From Verrucomicrobiota bacterium (GTDB taxonomy: Bacteria; Verrucomicrobiota; Verrucomicrobiia; Chthoniobacterales; Terrimicrobiaceae), in the NCBI GenBank assembly GCA_017305195.1, contig JAFKMU010000058.1:1-64000 (forward strand): a stretch of DNA of 64,000 bases, in the 5' to 3' direction. The notes under the pieces were generated by a model, which had not been told where the DNA came from, made no database searches, and saw nothing but the letters and a program-made list of their open reading frames with translations. This document shows positions 51,038 to 61,194 of the stretch, piece by piece. The position numbers and the translations under genes were made by a program. Position 1 is the first letter of the stretch. The number at the start of each line of letters is the position of its first letter.

Positions 51038-53641
51038 ATGCCATCATCCCAAGACGGGCCGCAGAAGCGGCTCCCCGCGCGTCCCTCGCTGGAATTCCTG
51101 CGCAAGGAAGCGAAGAAGCTCCATCGTTCCCTCAAGGAGCAAAACCCGGACAGTTCCCTCTCGCAGACGCAGCATGCCCTCGCCCGAGACTACGGCTTCG
51201 CCGCCTGGGCGGAACTCATCACCGAGGTAAACAGACGGCTGGGAGCAGACTCCTCCCCCGCGTCCCCAGACATCCTCGCCTCATTTCTTAATGCCGCCGT
51301 GCCCCGGCCGGAGGCCGATCACAAGGCCGGCCCGCTCGCTCCAGCCGAGACCATTCTTGCCACACACCCGGACCTCGCCGCGCGGTCCCTCGCCGCCGCC
51401 AGCGTACTCGGCGACGTCGAGACCGTGAGGGATTTCCTGCAAAAGTCGTCCCCTACCCAGCCGGAATCACCCCATGGCTGGACGCCGCTCGTTTACCTAT
51501 GCTTTTCACGGTTCCTGCGCGACCGCGCGCGGCCGGAGACGCATTTCGTGGAGTGCGCCCGCCTGCTGCTCGATCACGGGGCCTCCGCGAGAGAACATTT
51601 CCTTTCCCCACAGGGGGAAATCGAAAGCGCGCTCTATGGGGCGGCGGGAATAGCCAATTCCGCTGCGCTCACGCGGCTGCTTCTCGAAGCCGGAGCCGAT
51701 CCGAACGATGGCGAGGCGCTTTATCATGCGGCTGAGTTTTCGACCCATGGCGCACTCCAGGCCCTGCTGGAAGCCAAACCCGATTCCAGCTGGGTCAGCT
51801 ACTGTATGTGCCACAAGATGGACTACGAAGACCCGGAAGGGGTCGCTTTATTCCTACGACACGGAGCTGATCCCAGCATCCTTCTCGACCGGGGCGTCTT
51901 TGCGGGTTCCCGTCCGCTGCATTTCGCCATCTACCGCCGCCGCGGTCCTCAAGTCCTGCGGCTCCTGCTCGATGCGGGAGCCGACCCGTCCCTGGCGGAC
52001 AAAGACGGGCTCACGCCGGCGCGTCTCGCGGCCCGGTTGGGCCAGAAAGAAACCCTCGGAGTCTTCGGCACGGAAACCCTCGATGACGAATCCCGCTACC
52101 TCCTCGCCCTCTCCAGCGGTGACCGCTCGACGGCCGAGACACTGCAAGGGGCCTTCCCGGAGGCCCCGCAAAATTTTCCGCATCTCCTGGTGGATGCGGC
52201 GGAAGCAGGCAACCTGGAAGCGGTACGCCTGATGCTCGATCTCGGCTTTCCCATCGACACACGCGGCGCGAGCTATGGCGGGTGGAATGGAACGGCCCTC
52301 GACCACGCTGCCTGGGGCGGCCATGTCGAGATCGTACGCCTCCTGCTGGAGCGTGGAGCGGATTTCCGTCTCGTGCACTCCTACAATGGCACCGCCCTGG
52401 GAGCGGCCATCCACGGAGCGAGTCATGCGGGGCATGATCGCGGAGCCGCCACCATCGAAGTCCTCGCCCGCGCCTATACGCCATCGGAGCTGAACGGCTA
52501 TATTTCCTACTCCAAGACGGAACCCAACCCGGACATCCCGCCGCTCCTTCGCCGCATCCAGACGGAACTGCCGCAGGTGGGCGACGCCCAGTTGGTGGCT
52601 GCCGCACAGGCAGGCGACACCGCCGGACTTCGCCGTCTGCTTGACGCGCATCCCGATCGGATGACCAGGGCGTGGGGGGGGCCATGGGACCAGCCCCTGC
52701 TGCATCTGGCCGCTACAAGCGGCCATGCGGATTGCGTGCGCCTCCTGCTTGAGCGGGGCTTTGATCCCGACATGCGCGATCATATGGACAAGGCGACGGC
52801 CCTGCACTTCGCGGCGGGAGAGGGACGACTGGAGGTTGTGAAAGTCCTTCTTGATGCCGGGGCCGACATCGAGGGCTGGGGGAATGATCACGAGCTGAAT
52901 GTCCTCGGCTGGGCCACCTCGCTCGGTCCGTTTCGAGAAGAAACCGCCCGCCACCTGCTCTCCCGTGGAGCCACCATGACCATCTGGTCGGCCATCGCCC
53001 TCGACGATGCCGACGCCGTTCGCCGGATCGTTCGGGAAGATCCCGATCTCCTCGCCACGGCCCGGATGAGCCGCAATGAGGACGCTCGCTCACCCCTTCA
53101 CCACGCGGTGGAACGCAACCGCCCAGCAATGGTTCGCCTGCTGCTGGAGCTGGGCGCGGCCGTAGACCGTCGCGATGCACTGGGGTTTTCCGCGCTGGGC
53201 TGCGTCCATGAAAAGACTGATCCGTCGATCCTCGCGCTCCTGGAGCGATCTGGCCTCCAGCTTGGTCTCTACGATGCTCTTGTGCTGGGTCGTTACGATG
53301 ATGCGGAAAGGTTGCTTGATCCCTCCGCCATCCGCCGAGGCGGTGCGCAAACGCACCTTTTTGTCTATGCCGTCGCCAAGGGCAACTGGCGGATGGCCGA
53401 ATGGCTCCTCGCCCATGGAGCGGATATCAACGCCATCGCAGAGGTTTACCAATGCCCCGCCACGGCGCTGCACTTCGCGGTGGAAAACAAGCCCGTCGAG
53501 CGTATCCGCTGGCTTTTGGATCACGGGGCCGATCCCACAATCAAGGACGGGAGGTTCGACAGTGACGCACACGGTTGGGCGGCATTCCTAGGGCGTGACG
53601 AGATTGTGCGGATAATTGACGAGCATTTGGCCCGCAAATGA
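51038..53641 (+). CDS. Large ankyrin-repeat protein
   Basis: Soluble protein of 867 residues. The N-terminal part (PSLEFLRKEAKKLHRSL, ALARDYGFAAWAELITEV) is the small helical domain often found ahead of bacterial ankyrin repeats. About a dozen repeats follow, for example LLHLAATSGHADCVRLLLERGFDPD and ALHFAVENKPVERIRWLLDHGADP. No signal peptide or catalytic domain is seen, so a protein-binding role is the only safe statement. It has its own leader with GGAAAGG before the ATG. Confidence 0.9.
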   Translation: MPSSQDGPQKRLPARPSLEFLRKEAKKLHRSLKEQNPDSSLSQTQHALARDYGFAAWAELITEVNRRLGADSSPASPDILASFLNAAVPRPEADHKAGPLAPAETILATHPDLAARSLAAASVLGDVETVRDFLQKSSPTQPESPHGWTPLVYLCFSRFLRDRARPETHFVECARLLLDHGASAREHFLSPQGEIESALYGAAGIANSAALTRLLLEAGADPNDGEALYHAAEFSTHGALQALLEAKPDSSWVSYCMCHKMDYEDPEGVALFLRHGADPSILLDRGVFAGSRPLHFAIYRRRGPQVLRLLLDAGADPSLADKDGLTPARLAARLGQKETLGVFGTETLDDESRYLLALSSGDRSTAETLQGAFPEAPQNFPHLLVDAAEAGNLEAVRLMLDLGFPIDTRGASYGGWNGTALDHAAWGGHVEIVRLLLERGADFRLVHSYNGTALGAAIHGASHAGHDRGAATIEVLARAYTPSELNGYISYSKTEPNPDIPPLLRRIQTELPQVGDAQLVAAAQAGDTAGLRRLLDAHPDRMTRAWGGPWDQPLLHLAATSGHADCVRLLLERGFDPDMRDHMDKATALHFAAGEGRLEVVKVLLDAGADIEGWGNDHELNVLGWATSLGPFREETARHLLSRGATMTIWSAIALDDADAVRRIVREDPDLLATARMSRNEDARSPLHHAVERNRPAMVRLLLELGAAVDRRDALGFSALGCVHEKTDPSILALLERSGLQLGLYDALVLGRYDDAERLLDPSAIRRGGAQTHLFVYAVAKGNWRMAEWLLAHGADINAIAEVYQCPATALHFAVENKPVERIRWLLDHGADPTIKDGRFDSDAHGWAAFLGRDEIVRIIDEHLARK

Positions 53642-53696
53642 GGAAGGGTAAGCGTCCGGATCGCTTTTTGAATCGAACCCACACGGAGGAAACGCC

Positions 53697-54608
53697 ATGA
53701 CCCAGCCCGTAACGATCACCGCCACGGAACTTCATACTCTTCTCCGCAATGGCGGAGCGCCCGTCATTATCGACGTCCTGACGGAGGAAACCTTCGCGGA
53801 ACGCCACATCGCTCAGGCGCAGAACCTTTGCGTTTACGAAACCGCTTTCCTCGACAAGGCGGCCGGAGCGATTCCCTCGAAGGAAACACCCATCGTCGTC
53901 TATGGCGAGGAGACCCATGGAGAGGCCGCGCATCGAGCCTGGGAACGTCTGACGGGAGCGGGTTATACGAACGTGCAGATCCTCGAGGGAGGCTTCGCCG
54001 CCTGGTCGGAAAAGGGTCTTCCGGCGCACCACGGCAAAGCTGCCCCCGGTCTGGGTGATGTCTCCGGGTCATTCGTTGCCGATACGGAACGCAGCACGAT
54101 CTACTGGACCGGGCGCAATCTGTTCAACCATCACACGGGAACAGTCGGCCTACGCAGCGGAGCAGTCACCTTGGAGGGAGGCCTGCTCAAGGCTGCGGAG
54201 TTTTCCGTCGATTTCGAAACAGCGACCTCCACCGATCTCAAGGATTCCTCGCTCGTTGCAGCCCTGATCGGGCACCTGAAGAGCAGCGACTTTTTCGACG
54301 TTTCCAATCACCCGGAAATCCGCTTCGTACTGACGAAAGCCACGCCGATTCCCGACGCCACCGACGGACGGGCCAATACGCGGATCGAGGGGGATTTCAC
54401 CCTGCGCGGGCAGACGCATCCGCTCGCCTTTGACACGCTGATCGCCGTCGATGGAAAAGGCGACCTGTATGCGCAGGCGGAGCTGGACCTCGATCGCACG
54501 ATCTGGGGAGCGAATTACGGCTCCGGCCGCATCTTCGAGAGACTCGGCATGCATGTGGTCAACGACCTCGTCCACCTGCACCTGAAGCTGGTGGCGCGGC
54601 CGGCCTGA
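53697..54608 (+). CDS. Rhodanese-like and YceI-like fusion protein
   Basis: Protein of 303 residues. Residues 1-112 form a rhodanese-like domain (PVIIDVLTEETFAERHI, LEGGFAAWSEKGLPAH), but the active-site loop reads VVYGEETHGE with Gly at 70 where the catalytic Cys would be. Residues 125-300 match YceI, a lipocalin-like fold that binds isoprenoids (FNHHTGTVGLRSG, SSDFFDVSNHPEIRF, FTLRGQTHPLAFD). YceI proteins are usually exported, yet no signal peptide precedes this one, so it appears cytoplasmic. The fusion suggests a binding or sensing role. Confidence 0.88.
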   Translation: MTQPVTITATELHTLLRNGGAPVIIDVLTEETFAERHIAQAQNLCVYETAFLDKAAGAIPSKETPIVVYGEETHGEAAHRAWERLTGAGYTNVQILEGGFAAWSEKGLPAHHGKAAPGLGDVSGSFVADTERSTIYWTGRNLFNHHTGTVGLRSGAVTLEGGLLKAAEFSVDFETATSTDLKDSSLVAALIGHLKSSDFFDVSNHPEIRFVLTKATPIPDATDGRANTRIEGDFTLRGQTHPLAFDTLIAVDGKGDLYAQAELDLDRTIWGANYGSGRIFERLGMHVVNDLVHLHLKLVARPA

Positions 54609-54656
54609 GGCACTCCGGTGTTTTCAATCGCGGCCCGACGCTGTAGTAGGCAGACC

Positions 54657-55940
54657 GTGAAGCGCTGCTTTTCCCTCCTCCTGTGCGGATTCCTCGCGGG
54701 CTGTGCCATGCCCAACAAGCCGTATTGGGTCAGCGACTGGAAACGAAACCCGCAGGCCGTGGAGCCCGCGCAGGTGGATCCCAAGCGGTTCTCCAGCCGT
54801 CTGGCGGTGGTGGAGCTCGATGAACAGGGCGATCTCTGGGGCGGTCACCAACTGGAGACGGCGCGCAAGATGGTTCACGACAGCCCGAAGCGCCCGCTGC
54901 TCGTCATCTACATCCATGGGTGGCAGACCAATGCCCACCCGAGGAACCGCGACCTCCAGACCTTCAGCAATTTCATCGCCAAGCTCGAGGCCGCCCCGGA
55001 GGTGAAGGATAACTTCACCGTCACCGGCGTTTTCATCGGGTGGCGCGGGGCGTCGTTCACCTCGGAGTCTTCTTTCACCGGTATCGGATATGTCGCGCGG
55101 CAGGCCTCCTTCTGGTCGCGACTCGATGCCACCAACCGCGTGGCCGGGGTGCCGCTCACCGGGGCGATTGCCCAGCTCGTCTCGGCGGCGCGGTCCTGCC
55201 CCTCCGACCGCGGCGTTTCGATGCTGATCGGCTATTCCTTCGGCGGCCGCATCCTCGAGCGCACGCTGGGTCAGGCTCTCGTCTCGCAGCACGCCTACTC
55301 CAGCGATCAGGACGGAGCTTTGCTCCCGGCGGATCTCACGATTCTCATCAACCCCGCCTCCGAGTCGCTTTACGCCCGCCAGCTCAAGCTGGCCATGAAG
55401 AACTGGAAAAGCCCCCATCCGGCCATCATTTCGCTGACCTCGGAATCCGACCTCGTCACCGCCGTGGCATGGCCCGCGGCCAACTGGATCAGCAATGTCT
55501 TCGGCGGATTCCGCAAATACGTCCGGCAGGGGACGCGGGAATCGCAGAAGTCCTTCGTCGTCAGCACGGCGGGCCACGATCCGCGCATGCCCACCCATGC
55601 CTTTGTCTACGAAGGTCCGGCCACCGTGCCCGATGGGCGCTCGGCTTTTGAATACAACGCCGACAAAGCCACCGCGAAACGCTTCTACGTCTCCCAGCCG
55701 AACGGCACCAGCGCCTATGGACTGGAAACCCTCCCTGGCGGCCGACCCGGCGCACTGCCGACGGGCGGATACTGGGTGCTGCACGTACCCTCGGAGATTC
55801 TCAAGGGCCATGGCGGCATCTTCGAGGAGGGAGGCATTTTCTCCGAACAGGTGACCGACGTACTCGCCGCTCTCTACAGCATCACCAACACGGATGAGAT
55901 TCGCTCCACCCAGCGGGTCGAGCTGAACACCAGCAGGTAA
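54657..55940 (+). CDS. Lipoprotein with alpha/beta-hydrolase-like fold
   Basis: Protein of 427 residues with a lipoprotein signal (SLLLCGFLAGC, lipobox Cys). I use the GTG at 54657; an earlier GTG at 54618 only lengthens the N-terminus. The body shows an alpha/beta-hydrolase pattern: LLVIYIHGWQTNAH with the oxyanion-type HG, and LIGYSFGGRILERTL as the nucleophile elbow (GYSFGG). It may act on lipids or esters at the outer membrane. Substrate unknown. Confidence 0.75.
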   Translation: MKRCFSLLLCGFLAGCAMPNKPYWVSDWKRNPQAVEPAQVDPKRFSSRLAVVELDEQGDLWGGHQLETARKMVHDSPKRPLLVIYIHGWQTNAHPRNRDLQTFSNFIAKLEAAPEVKDNFTVTGVFIGWRGASFTSESSFTGIGYVARQASFWSRLDATNRVAGVPLTGAIAQLVSAARSCPSDRGVSMLIGYSFGGRILERTLGQALVSQHAYSSDQDGALLPADLTILINPASESLYARQLKLAMKNWKSPHPAIISLTSESDLVTAVAWPAANWISNVFGGFRKYVRQGTRESQKSFVVSTAGHDPRMPTHAFVYEGPATVPDGRSAFEYNADKATAKRFYVSQPNGTSAYGLETLPGGRPGALPTGGYWVLHVPSEILKGHGGIFEEGGIFSEQVTDVLAALYSITNTDEIRSTQRVELNTSR

Positions 55941-55993
55941 CGCCGATTTTCGCGCCCAACTCCCGTGCCGGGGCGTAACTGACCTCGGACCAC

Positions 55994-57223
55994 GTGAACG
56001 CAATCTTTCAGACCCTCCTCCTCAAAACCCTCAGCCGCCTCTCCCGCGGTTCGCTCGAGTTGCGCCTGCCGTCGGGGAAGATCCATCGATTCGGCGGGCT
56101 GGGGAAGGATCTGAACGTCCGCCTCGACGTGGCGGATAACGCTTTCTTCCGCCGGAGCGTTCTCGGCGGGCCGATCGGCTTTGCTGAGTCATATATGGCC
56201 GGGGAATGGACGACGCCCGACCTGGCGCGCCTGCTCGCGTGGTTCATCCTCAACGGCGACGACGCGCTGGAGACTCCCGAGCGCCGCACGCGCGGCTGGC
56301 TCCTGAATCTTTACAACCGCTGGCTGCACCAGAGGCGGCACAACAGCGTCTCATTGAGCCGCCGCAACATCGGGGAGCATTACGACCTGAGCAACGAGTT
56401 CTTCCAGCTATGGCTCGATCCCACGATGACGTACTCGAGCGCATATTTCTCTCCCCCGACGCTCTCGCTGGAGGAGGCCCAGATCGAGAAGTACGACCAG
56501 CTTTGCCGCAAACTCCAGCTCAAGCCCTCCGATCACGTACTGGAAATCGGGTCGGGCTGGGGTGGGTTCAGCCTGCACGCCGCACGAAAATACGGCTGCC
56601 GCATCACCACGGTGACGATTTCCGAACAGCAGTTCCGTGAAGCCTCCGCCCGGATCGCTGCTGCGGGTTTGCAGGACCTCATCACCATCCGCATGGAGGA
56701 CTACCGCCACATTCGTGGAACCTTCGACAAGATCGTCTCCATCGAGATGCTGGAAGCGGTGGGCGACGCCTATGTGGACGGATATTTCGCCAAGTGCCAG
56801 GAGTTGCTCAAACCGCGCGGGCTTCTCGGCTTGCAGGCCATTCTTTGCCCCGATCAGCAGTACCCCATCCTCCGCGATGGCGTGGATTTCATCCAGAAGC
56901 ACATCTTTCCCGGCTCGCTCCTCATGTCGGTGGGCCGCATCGCAGAGGCCATGCGGCGAGGAACAGCGTTCACCATGCTCGATTACGACGACATGGGGCC
57001 GCATTACGCAAAAACCCTGGAAATCTGGCGCGACAACTTTGAGGCGAAGCTCGATGCGGTGCGCGCACTCGGCTTTGACGAAACGTTTATCCGGAAGTGG
57101 CGGTACTACCTCTGCTACTGCGAGGCGGCCTTCGCCACACGTCACATCACGGTGGCGCAGCTCATTTACACCCGCCCCGACAACATCGCGATCCACTCCC
57201 CGGCTTATGATCTCTTTTCTTAG
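55994..57223 (+). CDS. Cyclopropane-fatty-acid synthase family methyltransferase
   Basis: SAM-dependent enzyme of 409 residues that adds a methylene or methyl group across a double bond of phospholipid acyl chains. Motifs are RRNIGEHYDLSNEFF, DPTMTYSSAYF, the SAM loop VLEIGSGWGGFSLHAA, and SIEMLEAVGDAYVDGYF with the conserved catalytic region. The GTG start gives the family N-terminus. It heads an overlapping operon (DUF1475, DUF1295, second methyltransferase, TPR, glycosyltransferase, permease). Confidence 0.93.
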   Translation: MNAIFQTLLLKTLSRLSRGSLELRLPSGKIHRFGGLGKDLNVRLDVADNAFFRRSVLGGPIGFAESYMAGEWTTPDLARLLAWFILNGDDALETPERRTRGWLLNLYNRWLHQRRHNSVSLSRRNIGEHYDLSNEFFQLWLDPTMTYSSAYFSPPTLSLEEAQIEKYDQLCRKLQLKPSDHVLEIGSGWGGFSLHAARKYGCRITTVTISEQQFREASARIAAAGLQDLITIRMEDYRHIRGTFDKIVSIEMLEAVGDAYVDGYFAKCQELLKPRGLLGLQAILCPDQQYPILRDGVDFIQKHIFPGSLLMSVGRIAEAMRRGTAFTMLDYDDMGPHYAKTLEIWRDNFEAKLDAVRALGFDETFIRKWRYYLCYCEAAFATRHITVAQLIYTRPDNIAIHSPAYDLFS

Positions 57224-57536
57224 GGCATTCTTCATCCTCGTGATTCTCGCCATGCTGGTCGTCACCGTGCGGGCCAGCCTCGACACGGCCATCTGGGCGA
57301 TTCCGCCCATGGTGACGGCGGACAAGTGGTTCCAGGCTACGCTGGCGGACGCATACTTCGGATTTCTCACCTTTTTCATCTGGGTGGCTTACAGGGAAAA
57401 CTCCTTTGCGCGGTCCGCAGTCTGGTTCATCCTCATCATGCTGCTGGGGAATATCGCCATGGCCAGCTATGCGCTCATCCAGCTTTTCAAGGTGGACGCC
57501 AGCGCGTCGCTCCGCTCTGTTCTGGTCCGATCATGA
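57207..57536 (+). CDS. DUF1475-like small membrane protein
   Basis: Protein of 109 residues with three hydrophobic segments (FFILVILAMLVVTV, FGFLTFFIWV, FILIMLLGNIAMASYALIQLF). It starts at the ATG at 57207 inside the last 17 bases of the methyltransferase gene and overlaps DUF1295 by 4 bases. This matches the DUF1475 family, found next to CFA synthase and DUF1295 genes. Function unknown. Confidence 0.8.
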   Translation: MISFLRAFFILVILAMLVVTVRASLDTAIWAIPPMVTADKWFQATLADAYFGFLTFFIWVAYRENSFARSAVWFILIMLLGNIAMASYALIQLFKVDASASLRSVLVRS

Positions 57537-58318
57537 GTATCTGGACCCTTGTCGGAATCGGAATCAATGCCGCCATCGTGATGATGGTCGTCGTCTGGTA
57601 CATCGCGAAGCGACTGAACAACGCCGGGTACGTCGACGCGGCCTGGTCCTACGGATTCACCTTTGTCATCGCGGTTTTCGCGCTCGCAGGCTCCGGCGAT
57701 ACCACCCGCAAGCTCGTCCTCGCCGCCATGGTCGCCGTGTGGAGCCTGCGCCTCGGCACCCACATCCTGCTGCGCCTGATGAAGCATCATCCCGCAGAGG
57801 ACCCACGCTACGCCGAGCTGCGCGAGATGTTCCCGAAGCGCCCGTGGTTCATGTTCTTCGGCTTCTTCCAGCTTCAGGCCATCCTCATCGGCATCCTGTC
57901 GATCCCTTTTGCCATCAGCGCGAGCAATCCGGCTCCATCGCTCAATCCTTGGGAGATCGCAGGTGTGGTTCTCTTTATCGTGGCGTTCTTGGGAGAGATC
58001 GTGGCGGATGCGCAGCTCGCGGCCTTCAAGCGCAACTCGGCCAACGCAGGCAAGGTCTGCGATGCCGGCCTGTGGCGCTACTCGCGGCACCCGAATTATT
58101 TCTTCGAGTGGCTCATCTGGGTGGCGTTCTTCCTCTACGCCCTCGGCTCGCCGCACGGATGGGTGGGGGTTCTCTCGCCTCTCCTCATGCTCATTTTCCT
58201 CACGAAGGTCACCGGCATCCCGCCCGCGGAGGCGCAGTCGCTCAAGAGTCGCGGCGACGCCTACCGCGACTACCAGCGCCGGACCAGCGCCTTCGTGCCC
58301 TGGCTTCCGCGCACCTGA
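57533..58318 (+). CDS. DUF1295 family membrane protein
   Basis: Membrane protein of 261 residues with about six helices. The C-terminal motif GLWRYSRHPNYFFEWLIWVAFF is the signature shared by DUF1295, steroid 5-alpha-reductase C-terminal and ICMT-like folds, which bind NADPH or SAM. Reduction of a lipid double bond is possible but unproven. Start overlaps the previous stop (ATGA). Confidence 0.88.
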   Translation: MSIWTLVGIGINAAIVMMVVVWYIAKRLNNAGYVDAAWSYGFTFVIAVFALAGSGDTTRKLVLAAMVAVWSLRLGTHILLRLMKHHPAEDPRYAELREMFPKRPWFMFFGFFQLQAILIGILSIPFAISASNPAPSLNPWEIAGVVLFIVAFLGEIVADAQLAAFKRNSANAGKVCDAGLWRYSRHPNYFFEWLIWVAFFLYALGSPHGWVGVLSPLLMLIFLTKVTGIPPAEAQSLKSRGDAYRDYQRRTSAFVPWLPRT

Positions 58319-58321
58319 TTC

Positions 58322-59353
58322 ATGATCGACCTCGACAGCCTCCTCGCCCGTGACCTGCTGCCCGACGCGGCCATTCGCCTCGGCATCCGGCAACTCCTCG
58401 CCCGCAAGCTGAAGGAGGAAAACCTCGGCGACATCGAGAAGCAGCAGGAAGCCATCGAGAAATTCATCGCCGAGCTGGATCGCAGCCCGATCGCGATCAA
58501 GACCTCGGACGCCAACGAGCAGCACTACGAGGTGCCAACGGCGTTTTTCCGGCACGTCCTCGGGCCGCGCATGAAGTACAGCAGCGGGTACTGGCCGCGC
58601 GAGGACACGACCTTTGCCGAGAGCGAGGAGGCCATGCTGGCCCTCACCTGCAAGCGGGCGGAACTCGCCGACGACCTCGACATCCTGGAACTTGGTTGCG
58701 GGTGGGGGAGCCTCACGCTCTGGATGGCGGAAAAATACCCCGGCTCACGGATCACCGGCGTGTCGAACTCCCGCACCCAGCGCGAACACATCGAGAGCGA
58801 GGCGGCGCGGCGCGGATTGACGAATGTCCGCATCCTCACCGCCGACATGAATGAGTTCGCGGCGGACCCGGCGGCCTACGACCGGGTGGTCTCGGTCGAG
58901 ATGTTTGAGCACATGAAGAACTACCGCCAGCTCATGGCGCGGGTCGCCTCCTGGCTGCGCCCGGGCGGGAAGTTGTTCGTCCACATCTTCACGCACAAGG
59001 ACTACGCCTACCACTTCGAGGGCACGGACCCCTCGGACTGGATCACGCGGTATTTCTTTGCCGGCGGCACGATGCCCTCCGATCACCTGCTGCTGTATTT
59101 CCAGGACGACCTGAAAATCGAGCATCACTGGCGCGTCTGCGGCACCCATTACCAGCGCACCTCCGAGGCGTGGCTGAAGAAGATGGATGCCCATGCCGCC
59201 GAGATCCGTCCCATCCTCGAGGAAACCTACGGCGCGGAGAATTTCGCCCGGTGGCGGGCCTACTGGCGGGTGTTTTTCATGGCGTGCGCGGAGCTTTGGG
59301 GGTATCGGGACGGGTCCGAGTGGATCGTCAGTCACTACCTTTTCCGAAAATGA
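58322..59353 (+). CDS. CFA-type / coclaurine N-methyltransferase-like SAM methyltransferase
   Basis: SAM-dependent methyltransferase of 343 residues, second COG2230 member in the operon but only distantly like the first. The motif [20 protein letters not shown] followed by YSSGYWP resembles plant coclaurine N-methyltransferase-like enzymes. The SAM loop is [15 protein letters not shown], and [16 protein letters not shown] is the catalytic region. It may methylate a lipid head group or a modified chain. Adjacent gene starts overlap its stop. Confidence 0.85.
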   Translation: MIDLDSLLARDLLPDAAIRLGIRQLLARKLKEENLGDIEKQQEAIEKFIAELDRSPIAIKTSDANEQHYEVPTAFFRHVLGPRMKYSSGYWPREDTTFAESEEAMLALTCKRAELADDLDILELGCGWGSLTLWMAEKYPGSRITGVSNSRTQREHIESEAARRGLTNVRILTADMNEFAADPAAYDRVVSVEMFEHMKNYRQLMARVASWLRPGGKLFVHIFTHKDYAYHFEGTDPSDWITRYFFAGGTMPSDHLLLYFQDDLKIEHHWRVCGTHYQRTSEAWLKKMDAHAAEIRPILEETYGAENFARWRAYWRVFFMACAELWGYRDGSEWIVSHYLFRK

Positions 59354-60093
59354 AGCGCGCGCTCCTGTTCCTCGCCATCCCGACCATGGCCTGGAGCCAG
59401 AGCGTGCCCGATCTCATCCGCAAAACCGACGCCCTCGACGCGAAGAACCGCAACGCCGAGGCGCTGGTCGTCATCCAGCAGGCCGACCAGCTTTCACCCG
59501 GGAATGCGGAAATCCTCTACCGACTGGCCAAGCAGAAGGCCCAACTCATGCTGGATGCCAAATCCTCGGCGGAGCGCAAGCAGCTGGGGGCCGAGGCCCT
59601 CGATGCCGCCCAGCGCGCCGTCGCCGCCGACCCGAAAAGCGCCGAGGCCCACCTCTCCCTCGCCATCGTCTACGGGCGAATCGCCCAGGACGAATCCGCC
59701 CGGCGCAAGGTCGAGCTGTCCCGCCTGATCCGCGACGAAGCAGAAATCGCCGCGAAGCTCGATCCGAAGGAAGACTACGCTTGGCATGTCCTCGGACGCT
59801 GGAACTATGAAATGGCCAACTTCAATGCCGTACTGAAGGCCCTCGCGCAGGCGATCTACGGAAAATTTCCCGATGCCTCGAATGAAAAGGCCGTGGAGTA
59901 CCTGGAAAAGGCCGTCGCGCTGCGTCCGGACAGGGTCGTGCACCAGATCGAACTTGGCCGCGCCTACCTCGCAATCGGAGAAAAAGACAAGGCGCGCGCC
60001 GCCTTGGAAAAGGGACTTTCCTTGCCTTCCTTGGCCAAGGATGACAATGAGACAAAAGAACGGGGGCGCAAAGCGCTCAGCCAGTTGAACTGA
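59350..60093 (+). CDS. Secreted TPR protein
   Basis: Protein of 247 residues with a signal peptide ([18 protein letters not shown]) and TPR-type helices ([43 protein letters not shown]). This is the RMD1-like TPR group. Start overlaps the methyltransferase stop by 4 bases, so it belongs to the lipid operon and probably acts as a periplasmic scaffold. Confidence 0.78.
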   Translation: MKRALLFLAIPTMAWSQSVPDLIRKTDALDAKNRNAEALVVIQQADQLSPGNAEILYRLAKQKAQLMLDAKSSAERKQLGAEALDAAQRAVAADPKSAEAHLSLAIVYGRIAQDESARRKVELSRLIRDEAEIAAKLDPKEDYAWHVLGRWNYEMANFNAVLKALAQAIYGKFPDASNEKAVEYLEKAVALRPDRVVHQIELGRAYLAIGEKDKARAALEKGLSLPSLAKDDNETKERGRKALSQLN

Positions 60094-60099
60094 TCCTCC

Positions 60100-61194
60100 A
60101 TGTCCCGAGTCCTCATCCTTACCGCCAGCATGGGCGAAGGCCATAACACGGCCGCCCGCAACATTCGCGAAGCCATCATCGCCGAGACGAACGGCACCGC
60201 CGAGGTCCTCGTCGCCGATCCCTACACCCGCACCAACCCGGTCATCAACAAGCTGATGCAGACCGGGTACTCGACCGCCATCAACAGCTACCCGCGCGCG
60301 TGGAAGGTTGTCTTCGAACTCCTGAGCAAGCCCGGCGTGGTCGAGGGCATGGGCCCCATGCTCAACGAGCTGACGGCAGCGGTGAAATCGCTGATCGAGG
60401 AGTTCCAGCCCGACGTCATCGCCTCGACCTACCCGATTTTCTCCTACCTCATCAGCAAGATCCGCAAGAAGAACCCGGCGCTCAAAACGCCGCTCTTCAC
60501 CATCATCACGGACTCCACGATGATCAACTCGGCGTGGTACCGGCATCCCTGCGAGGGTTCCATCGTCGCCGATGAGCAGACGGCAAAGGTGCTCCAGCAC
60601 GACGGGGTGCCGTCCGAGCGCATCCATGTGCTCGGTTTCCCGGTCAGCCTTGCCTTTGAATCCCTGGCACCCTGCGAGCCGCCGGAGAATGGCCATTGGA
60701 AGGCGCTCTTTTTCCCCGGAGGCACCTCACCGCACGCCATCGCCGTCCTGGAGGCCCTCGGCGAGCTGCCCAATCTCGATCTCACCGTCGTCACGGGCCG
60801 CCGCCAGCAGGTCATGCGCAAGCTCCAGGCGGCGGGAGTGCCACGCCGGGGCAGGCTCATCGGCTGGACCGACCAAATGCCCCACCTGATGGCCACGCAT
60901 CACGTTTTCATCGGCAAGGCCGGTGGAGCTACGGTGCAGGAGGCCATCACGGCGGAAATCCCCTTCCTCGTCAGCCATGTCGTACCGGGGCAGGAGGAAG
61001 GCAACATCTCGCTCATTGAGCAATGCGGCATCGGCGCTCTCGCCGTGGGGGCCCCCAGCCGCCTGCGCGATGTCGTCGCGGGCATGCAGGCCAATGACGG
61101 AGCGGTCTGGAAAGCCTGGCGATGCAATCTGGCGAAGATGAAAAAACCCTCCGCCTCGCGGTCCATCGCAAAGTTTCTCCTCACCCACGTGTGA
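60100..61194 (+). CDS. MGDG synthase-like glycosyltransferase (GT28)
   Basis: Membrane-associated GT28 glycosyltransferase, 364 residues, of the MGDG synthase/UgtP type that adds sugars to diacylglycerol. The N-terminal MGEGHNTAARNI is the acceptor-domain signature. GFPVSLAFESL and the C-terminal donor site FIGKAGGATVQEAITAEIPF are also family-like. Presence beside acyl-chain enzymes suggests glycolipid synthesis. It is followed by an overlapping permease gene. Confidence 0.85.
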   Translation: MSRVLILTASMGEGHNTAARNIREAIIAETNGTAEVLVADPYTRTNPVINKLMQTGYSTAINSYPRAWKVVFELLSKPGVVEGMGPMLNELTAAVKSLIEEFQPDVIASTYPIFSYLISKIRKKNPALKTPLFTIITDSTMINSAWYRHPCEGSIVADEQTAKVLQHDGVPSERIHVLGFPVSLAFESLAPCEPPENGHWKALFFPGGTSPHAIAVLEALGELPNLDLTVVTGRRQQVMRKLQAAGVPRRGRLIGWTDQMPHLMATHHVFIGKAGGATVQEAITAEIPFLVSHVVPGQEEGNISLIEQCGIGALAVGAPSRLRDVVAGMQANDGAVWKAWRCNLAKMKKPSASRSIAKFLLTHV

